Shown piece after piece: positions 6,393 through 10,805 of a stretch of 10,805 nucleotides of DNA (position 1 is the first letter of the stretch; the number at the start of each line of letters is the position of its first letter). The notes under the pieces were generated by a model. It did not search any database, was not told where the DNA came from, and saw only the letters and a list, made by a program, of their open reading frames with translations. A program made the position numbers and the translations under genes. Source of the stretch: an uncultured Pyrinomonas sp. GTDB lineage: Bacteria; Acidobacteriota; Blastocatellia; Pyrinomonadales; Pyrinomonadaceae. Location: positions 1 through 10,805 of the forward strand of contig CAKZOF010000792.1 in assembly GCA_937135995.1 (NCBI GenBank), given 5' to 3'.

Positions 6393-7553
6393 ATGGCGAA
6401 CGCTCTCGAAGGATCATCCGCACGCCCGACATGGGTCGAGATAGATCTCGATGCGCTCGCGTGGAACTTTCGCGTAGTGCGCGCGCGCATCGCCCCGCAG
6501 GTCCGAATCCTCGCCGCAGTCAAAGCGGACGCTTACGGTCACGGCGCGGTCGCTTGCGCGCGCCGGTTGCAACGTGAAGGTGCCGATTGGTTCGGCGTGG
6601 CGACCGTGGAAGAAGGGTTGGAACTGAGGCGCGCCGGTATCGCGCGACCGATCCTCTGTTTCGGCGGTTTCTGGTTCGGGCAAGAAGACGCCTGTTTGCA
6701 GCACGAAATCACGCCGGTCATCCATCGTCTTGACATGGCTGCTGCTTTGGAGCAGGCAGCGCGCGCGCGTGCGACCACGGTCGCAGTGCACGTCGAAGTC
6801 GATACCGGCATGGGGCGGCTTGGCGTACGTTATGACGAGGTGGCGGAATTCGCTGCCGCTTGTCGACGCCTTGAATCTTTGCGCATCGAGGGATTGATGA
6901 CCCACTTTGCCGCCGCTGACGAGCCACGTCGAGATGAGTTTACCCGCCAGCAGATCGCGCGCTTCCGTCATGCGGTTGAGGTCTTTCGCGCGCATGGTCA
7001 TCGGATCGCCTTGCAGCACCTAGCTAATTCGGCAGCAACCTTCGCTCTTCCGGAAGCTCATGCTGACATGGTGCGTCCCGGGGGCGCTCTCTATGGTCTG
7101 TGGCGCGACGTTCTACATCCGAAGACGAAACCCATCGATCTACGTCCCGTCATGTCATTCCGCACGCGCGTCATGTTGCTTAAAAGAATTCCTCGCGGCG
7201 AGACGCTCGGTTACGGTTGCACGTTCAAAGCGCCGTGCGAGATGTTGATCGCGGTCCTGCCCGTCGGTTACCATGACGGTTACATGCGCGTTTTATCGAA
7301 TCGCGGAAAGGTCATTGTTCGTGGGAAACTTGCGCCGGTGGTCGGAAGGATTTCGATGGATCTGACGTTGATAGATGTCTCTCGAGTTGACGGGGCGCAA
7401 GTAGGCGATGTGGTAACGCTTTGGGGGCACGACGGTAAACTGAGCATCCCGATCGAAGATGTGGCCCAATTGGCCGGCACACTGTCTTACGAGATGACGT
7501 GTGGCGTGAGCGAGCGCGTCCCGCGCATCTACGTTTCAGAAGAGGTGCGCTGA
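6393..7553 (+). CDS. alr: Alanine racemase (PLP-dependent)
   Basis: Alr interconverts L- and D-alanine and supplies D-Ala for peptidoglycan. The 386-residue product shows the PLP-lysine motif AVKADAYGHG (Lys44), the EVDTGMGRLGV segment with an Arg at 142, HLANSAATF (209-217) and RPGGALYG (228-235). The second catalytic Tyr is at 274 in ETLGYGCTF, followed by VGYHDGY (291-297) and GRISMDL (318-324). All key residues expected for the family are present. The length is normal. AGAAGG sits unusually close to ATG 6393 (two bases), so initiation may be inefficient, but no better in-frame start is seen. It follows dnaB by 34 bases and is probably in the same transcript. Confidence 0.95.
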   Translation: MANALEGSSARPTWVEIDLDALAWNFRVVRARIAPQVRILAAVKADAYGHGAVACARRLQREGADWFGVATVEEGLELRRAGIARPILCFGGFWFGQEDACLQHEITPVIHRLDMAAALEQAARARATTVAVHVEVDTGMGRLGVRYDEVAEFAAACRRLESLRIEGLMTHFAAADEPRRDEFTRQQIARFRHAVEVFRAHGHRIALQHLANSAATFALPEAHADMVRPGGALYGLWRDVLHPKTKPIDLRPVMSFRTRVMLLKRIPRGETLGYGCTFKAPCEMLIAVLPVGYHDGYMRVLSNRGKVIVRGKLAPVVGRISMDLTLIDVSRVDGAQVGDVVTLWGHDGKLSIPIEDVAQLAGTLSYEMTCGVSERVPRIYVSEEVR

Positions 7554-7790
7554 CCTTGCGCTCCGCTTGTGTGTAGAGTGCGCTATTTCGACCGTCTCGT
7601 GGTTTTTGCCGGACGCTCGGTCTTGCGAGCGCGGACAAATTTAAGGTCGCCTTTGCACGATTGAAAGATCTTCTTAACTTCTTTGGGATATAACGAGAGC
7701 GAAATGGAGTCGGCAGAAGGATCAGCTCGTCGGTGACTCACCACCGATCCGGTGCCGATCTGCTCGAAGATTCAAATCACGGAGGAGAAA
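7554..7790 (+). promoter_or_regulatory. Leader region of the PEP-CTERM gene
   Basis: This 237-base gap holds no gene that I can support. It contains an imperfect hairpin CGCTCG/CGAGCG (7614-7619 with 7626-7631) and a TATAAC (7689-7694) that could be a -10 element but lacks a well-spaced -35. It also holds two mutually exclusive small stems, TCGGTG/CACCGA (7730-7735 with 7742-7747) and CACCG/CGGTG (7742-7746 with 7750-7754). A good GGAGG site (7781-7785) precedes ATG 7791. Confidence 0.35.
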
Positions 7791-8456
7791 ATGAGGTACA
7801 TTTTCGCGTCTTTCTTGTTGGCCCTCTCCGTCGTCTGCACGCAGGCTGACGAGATCGCCATCTGGAACTTCAATGACGGCAACTTGACGGTCGATCGGAG
7901 TACGCGCACCGCGAGCATGACGACTAACTTCGAGTCTTCCAACGTCACGTACTTCAGCGGCTCATCCATCAACGCGCGCGGCGGAGATGCTGCGGGCAGC
8001 GCGCTCGCCTTGCAAGGCGGCAGCAACACGATCAATAACGGACGAACGCTCACGTGGTTGGTCGACACCACCGGCTACACTTCGATTCAAGTCTCGTTCG
8101 CGACGCAGCGGACCAGCACCGGATTCAACAACAACGTCTTTCAGTACACGCTCGACGGCGGAGGGAACTGGACGACCTTCTCTTCCTACACACCCCCAAC
8201 TTCGTTCGCGCTACAGAGCTTCAATTTGAGCGCTATTGCTGGACTGAATAACAATCCGCAGGCGGGTTTCCGCATCATCTTCAACGGCGCGACGAGCGAC
8301 AGCGGCAACAACCGTCTGGACAACCTCGTCGTCGAGGGCACGTTGCAGCAGACGACGCCGGTTCCGGAACCGAGCGTGCTCCTTTTGTTCGGCTCGGGAC
8401 TGATCGGACTCGGGGTGCGGTGCAGGAGGCGCGGGAAAGATCGGCTGAAAGCGTGA
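7791..8456 (+). CDS. Exported PEP-CTERM sorting-domain protein, function unknown
   Basis: The 221-residue product begins with a signal peptide, MRYIFASFLLALSVVCTQA, with a likely cleavage before Asp20. The mature part is rich in Asn, Ser, Thr and Gly, with alternating short beta-strand patterns such as TSIQVSFATQRTS and QYTLDGGGNWTTFSSY. It ends in RIIFNGATSDSGNNRLDNLVVEG, as in beta-sandwich or jelly-roll PEP-CTERM proteins. The sorting tail is visible at 190-221: the PVPEPS motif, the hydrophobic segment VLLLFGSGLIGLGV, then a basic RCRRRGKDRLK end. Such tails are recognised by exosortase (EpsH family), linking the protein to the cell surface or an exopolysaccharide matrix. No exosortase gene is in the window, so this is an orphan target. 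A GGAGG site supports ATG 7791. The GTG at 7752 is rejected. Its biochemical role is unknown. Confidence 0.85.
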   Translation: MRYIFASFLLALSVVCTQADEIAIWNFNDGNLTVDRSTRTASMTTNFESSNVTYFSGSSINARGGDAAGSALALQGGSNTINNGRTLTWLVDTTGYTSIQVSFATQRTSTGFNNNVFQYTLDGGGNWTTFSSYTPPTSFALQSFNLSAIAGLNNNPQAGFRIIFNGATSDSGNNRLDNLVVEGTLQQTTPVPEPSVLLLFGSGLIGLGVRCRRRGKDRLKA

Positions 8457-8478
8457 TCAACTCTTCGTGCAAGCGGGC

Positions 8479-8500
8479 CCTAGTGGTGCATCCGACTAGG
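8479..8500 (+). repeat. Small hairpin after the PEP-CTERM gene
   Basis: CCTAGT (8479-8484) pairs with ACTAGG (8495-8500) around a ten-base loop in which GG/CC can also pair. No T-run follows. It may be a minor 3' structure of the preceding transcript. Confidence 0.3.
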
Positions 8501-8553
8501 CGCTGCTGGACAACGAGCAGAGGAAGCGTCGCGGCCTTGCCTGGTGGCAAATG

Positions 8554-8579
8554 ACGAGGGCGCGGTGAAGCGCCCTCGT
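8554..8579. terminator. Strong hairpin between convergent transcripts, probably a bidirectional terminator
   Basis: ACGAGGGCGC (8554-8563) pairs perfectly with GCGCCCTCGT (8570-8579) around the loop GGTGAA. It is the strongest stem in the 206-base gap between the convergent PEP-CTERM gene and frr. The flanks are only mildly T-rich (GCTTTC on the + side, CATTTG on the - side). Its position between convergent units makes a terminator role for both strands likely. Confidence 0.65.
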
Positions 8580-8662
8580 AGCTTTCATCTCCGGCGTGAA
8601 TTGGGTGTGTCGGAGCTTTCGCGCGCGCCCGTCGCGTATTCGCGAAGCCGTCGCCCGGCGAA

Positions 8663-9229
8663 CTAGACATGCATGATCTCTTGCTCTTTGTGTTTGGCCA
8701 GTTCGTCGATCTTGGCGATGTAGGTGTTGGTCAGTTTCTGCACCTCTTCGAGGCCGCTTCGTTCTTCGTCTTCGGAGATGCGTTTCTCTTTGAAGAGTTT
8801 CTTTAACCGTTCGTTGGCATCACGGCGGATGTTGCGCACTGCCGTGCGATGATCTTCAGCGATCTCGTGGACCTGTTTGGCTAGCTGTTTGCGTCGCTCT
8901 TCGGTAAGCGGCGGCACGGGCACGCGGATGATCTTGCCGTCGTTGGTCGGATTCAGCCCGAGGTCGGCGTTGCGAATCGCCTTTTCGACGGCGGCCAATT
9001 GCGATTGGTCCCATGGCTGAACGGTGATGAGCTGCGGTTCGGCGACGTGAATCGAGGCCATCTGATTGAGCGGCGTTGGGACGCCGTAGTACTCGACGAT
9101 CACCGAATCGAGCAGGCTGACAGTGGCGCGTCCGGTGCGAACGGTCGCCAGTTTGCGCCGCAGATCTTCGACGGCGGCTTCCATGCGCGGTTTGGTCTCT
9201 TTGATCACGTTCTTGACGGCTTCTTCCAT
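8663..9229 (-). CDS. frr: Ribosome recycling factor
   Basis: RRF splits post-termination ribosomes together with EF-G. The 188-residue product has the family length and motifs: [23 protein letters not shown] (27-49), [10 protein letters not shown] (51-60), [32 protein letters not shown] (87-118), [15 protein letters not shown] (131-145) and a helical C-terminus. Domain I is the three-helix bundle, and domain II is the middle beta part. The start is the ATG complementary to 9227-9229, preceded by GAGGGAG about eight bases upstream, inside the end of pyrH. The gap to the pyrH stop is only five bases, implying coupled translation. A longer frame reaching upstream to 9301 is rejected because it lies within pyrH. 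Confidence 0.96.
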   Translation of the reverse strand: MEEAVKNVIKETKPRMEAAVEDLRRKLATVRTGRATVSLLDSVIVEYYGVPTPLNQMASIHVAEPQLITVQPWDQSQLAAVEKAIRNADLGLNPTNDGKIIRVPVPPLTEERRKQLAKQVHEIAEDHRTAVRNIRRDANERLKKLFKEKRISEDEERSGLEEVQKLTNTYIAKIDELAKHKEQEIMHV

Positions 9230-9234
9230 GGCGC

Positions 9235-10035
9235 TTACTCCCTCGTGCGAGCGGGATGATCTTGGCTGGCATCCTGCGCGGCGAGCGGACGCTCGGCGCA
9301 CACTTGAGTGCCGACGCCGGGTTCGCCCATGACGACGCGCACGATGTTGCCCGGTGTCTTCATATTGAAGACGATGATGGGAAGAGCGTTGTCCATGCAG
9401 AGCGAGATGGCCGACGCGTCCATGATCTTCAACTGCTGTTCGAGCACCTCTTGGTAGGTGATGCAGTCGTAGAGTTCGGCCGAAGCGTCTTTGGCTGGAT
9501 CGGCCGAATAGACGCCTTCGACCTTGGTCGCCTTCAAGATAACGTCGGCTTTGATCTCCAACGCGCGCAGCGCCGCTGCCGAATCGGTGGTAAAGTACGG
9601 GTTGCCCGTGCCAGCGGCGAAGATTACGACGCGCCCTTTCTCCAAGTGCCTGATGGCGCGACGGCGGATGAACGGTTCGGCGACTTGCGGAATATCGATG
9701 GCCGACATGACGCGTGTGTAGACGCCGAGTTTTTCGAGCGCGTCCTGCAGCACGACGGCGTTCATCACCGTCGCCAGCATGCCGATGTAGTCAGCGGCGG
9801 CGCGATCCATGTCTTGCGCGCTAGCCGAAACGCCGCGAAAGATGTTGCCGCCGCCGACCACGATCGCTACTTCGACCCCGGCGTCGTGAACGGCTTTGAT
9901 CTCCTCGGCGACGCTGCGCGCCACCTTGACATCGACGCCGTATCCTTGCTCGCCCATGAGGGCTTCGCCCGACAGCTTCAGCAGAATGCGGCGGAAAGCG
10001 GGGCGAGAAGAAGCGGGCTGTTGAACCGCGGTCAT
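9235..10035 (-). CDS. pyrH: Uridylate kinase (UMP kinase)
   Basis: PyrH phosphorylates UMP to UDP with ATP in pyrimidine nucleotide synthesis; bacterial forms are hexamers of the amino-acid-kinase fold. The 266-residue product has [19 protein letters not shown] (17-35), [11 protein letters not shown] (58-68), [18 protein letters not shown] (76-93), [20 protein letters not shown] (139-158) and [15 protein letters not shown] (166-180). It also has [17 protein letters not shown] (215-231). The core ends near VGTQV (241-245). The last 20 or so residues ([21 protein letters not shown]) are an extra polar tail. The start ATG overlaps the tsf stop as ATGA, so translation is coupled to tsf. Confidence 0.96.
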   Translation of the reverse strand: MTAVQQPASSRPAFRRILLKLSGEALMGEQGYGVDVKVARSVAEEIKAVHDAGVEVAIVVGGGNIFRGVSASAQDMDRAAADYIGMLATVMNAVVLQDALEKLGVYTRVMSAIDIPQVAEPFIRRRAIRHLEKGRVVIFAAGTGNPYFTTDSAAALRALEIKADVILKATKVEGVYSADPAKDASAELYDCITYQEVLEQQLKIMDASAISLCMDNALPIIVFNMKTPGNIVRVVMGEPGVGTQVCAERPLAAQDASQDHPARTRE

Positions 10036-10709
10036 TTCTGTTCCTTGTCGCCGAGCAGTGCGGCCACTTCCGCGCCGAAATCCGCAGCGCGTCTTTCCAA
10101 ACCTTCGCCCATCTTGTAGCGCGTGAACCGGCGCACAGCGATGCGCTCGCCGATGGTGGCGATCTTCTCGTCGAGCAGTTCTTTGATGGTCTTGGCTGGA
10201 TCTTTAACGAACGGCTGGTCCAGCAGTACGGTCTCTTCGTAGAACTTGGCCAGCCGCCCTTCGACGATCTTGTCGATCACCTGGGCCGGTTTGTTGGCGT
10301 TCTTCGGATCGCTCAACGCTTGCTCGCGCGCGATCTCGCGCTCTTTTTCGAGCACATCTGCCGGCACCTCTTCGCGCGAGACGTAGCGCGGCTCGGCGGC
10401 GGCGATGTGCATGGCGATGTCTTTGACAAGTTGTTGAAACTCTTCGGTGCGCGCGACGAAGTCGGACTCGCAGTTGACTTCAACGAGCACGCCCACTTTG
10501 CCACCCATGTGGATGTACGAGCCGACGGCTCCCTCGGCGGCGATGCGCCCCTCTTTCTTTTTGGCTGACGCCAACCCGCGTTTGCGTAGGATCTCGATCG
10601 CCAGTTCTTCGTTGCCGCCGGCCTCCACCAGAGCACTTTTGCACTCCATCATGCCGGCGCCTGTCTTTTCGCGCAGCGCCTTGACGGCGCTCGCTGTGAT
10701 CTCGGCCAT
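10032..10709 (-). CDS. tsf: Elongation factor Ts
   Basis: EF-Ts releases GDP from EF-Tu. The 225-residue product is shorter than the E. coli protein (283), so it belongs to the shorter EF-Ts group. It has the N-terminal UBA-like domain with [37 protein letters not shown] (9-45). The nucleotide-exchange core follows: [20 protein letters not shown] (72-91), which carries Ser at 82 in the usual (T/S)DFVA motif. A C-terminal dimerisation-type part, [21 protein letters not shown] (185-205), completes it. GAGGAG lies about 11 bases before the ATG. It is first in the visible tsf-pyrH-frr cluster; rpsB, its usual upstream neighbour, is not recognisable in the 96 bases to the window edge. Confidence 0.95.
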   Translation of the reverse strand: MAEITASAVKALREKTGAGMMECKSALVEAGGNEELAIEILRKRGLASAKKKEGRIAAEGAVGSYIHMGGKVGVLVEVNCESDFVARTEEFQQLVKDIAMHIAAAEPRYVSREEVPADVLEKEREIAREQALSDPKNANKPAQVIDKIVEGRLAKFYEETVLLDQPFVKDPAKTIKELLDEKIATIGERIAVRRFTRYKMGEGLERRAADFGAEVAALLGDKEQK

Positions 10710-10805
10710 GATCGCTGTTCTCCTCGGATGAAATATCTCGTCGTTGTGATTCGCCGTTTGACGAAAGACAGAGCACAGCTCCGCCTCTCGGTCGCGAACG
10801 TGCTG
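10710..10805 (-). other. tsf upstream region at the window edge
   Basis: These 96 bases hold the tsf ribosome-binding site GAGGAG and a weak stem GAGC/GCTC followed by TGTCTTTC on the - strand, which might be the end of an rpsB transcript. All three - strand frames stay open to the edge, and none reads as a recognisable S2 C-terminus. Confidence 0.35.

Noticed and set aside
7614..7631. CGCTCG/CGAGCG as a terminator for alr
   Set aside because: It has only six pairs and no T-run follows on the + strand.
7645..7656. GG...GC elements as a possible sigma54 promoter for the PEP-CTERM gene
   Set aside because: The gap between GG and GC is eight bases rather than the required ten.
7661..7694. TTGAAA ... 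TATAAC as a sigma70 promoter
   Set aside because: The spacer is 22 bases, too long for a normal promoter.
9256..10119. A 287-residue + strand frame opposite pyrH and tsf
   Set aside because: It is antisense to well-identified genes and shows no family motif.
1..10805. CRISPR arrays, insertion sequences or phage genes
   Set aside because: No regularly spaced repeats, transposase, integrase or phage motifs are seen on either strand.

Overview
The window carries a run of housekeeping genes on a GC-rich chromosome with frequent GCGCGC runs. The strongly conserved bacterial genes, bacterial tRNA-Gln, Shine-Dalgarno sites and a PEP-CTERM-tagged secreted protein point to a Gram-negative bacterium. 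The protein style and gene neighbourhood suggest Acidobacteriota (Blastocatellia-like), but that placement is an inference made without any database search.

Layout on the + strand: an open frame entering from the left edge joins the C-terminal part of an iron-type alcohol dehydrogenase to the C-terminal half of IspE. It is followed by tRNA-Gln(UUG), prs (PRPP synthetase), rplY/ctc (bL25), pth (peptidyl-tRNA hydrolase), rpsF (bS6), rpsR (bS18), rplI (bL9), dnaB (replicative helicase), alr (alanine racemase) and a small exported PEP-CTERM protein. The order ispE-prs-rplY-pth-rpsF-rpsR-rplI-dnaB is a familiar bacterial translation/replication neighbourhood. On the - strand, reading in from the right edge, lies the classic tsf-pyrH-frr cluster (EF-Ts, UMP kinase, ribosome recycling factor); rpsB would be expected just outside. 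The two blocks converge at about 8460-8660, where a strong hairpin probably ends transcription from both sides.

Most genes serve translation: ribosomal proteins bS6, bS18, bL9 and bL25, elongation (EF-Ts), recycling (RRF, Pth) and tRNA-Gln. Nucleotide supply (PRPP synthetase, UMP kinase), replication (DnaB) and cell-wall precursor supply (Alr) complete the set. No mobile element, CRISPR array or defence system is visible, and no stretch longer than 300 bases lacks a gene.

The points that deserve a second look are the chimeric ADH/IspE frame at the left edge (either a real recombination or an assembly join); the highly structured rplI-dnaB intergenic region with a possible promoter, a terminator-like hairpin, a 22-base perfect palindrome and competing pairings; inverted repeats in the rpsF-rpsR gap and in the rpsF and prs leaders; and the orphan PEP-CTERM protein. 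I see no convincing new multi-gene system here.
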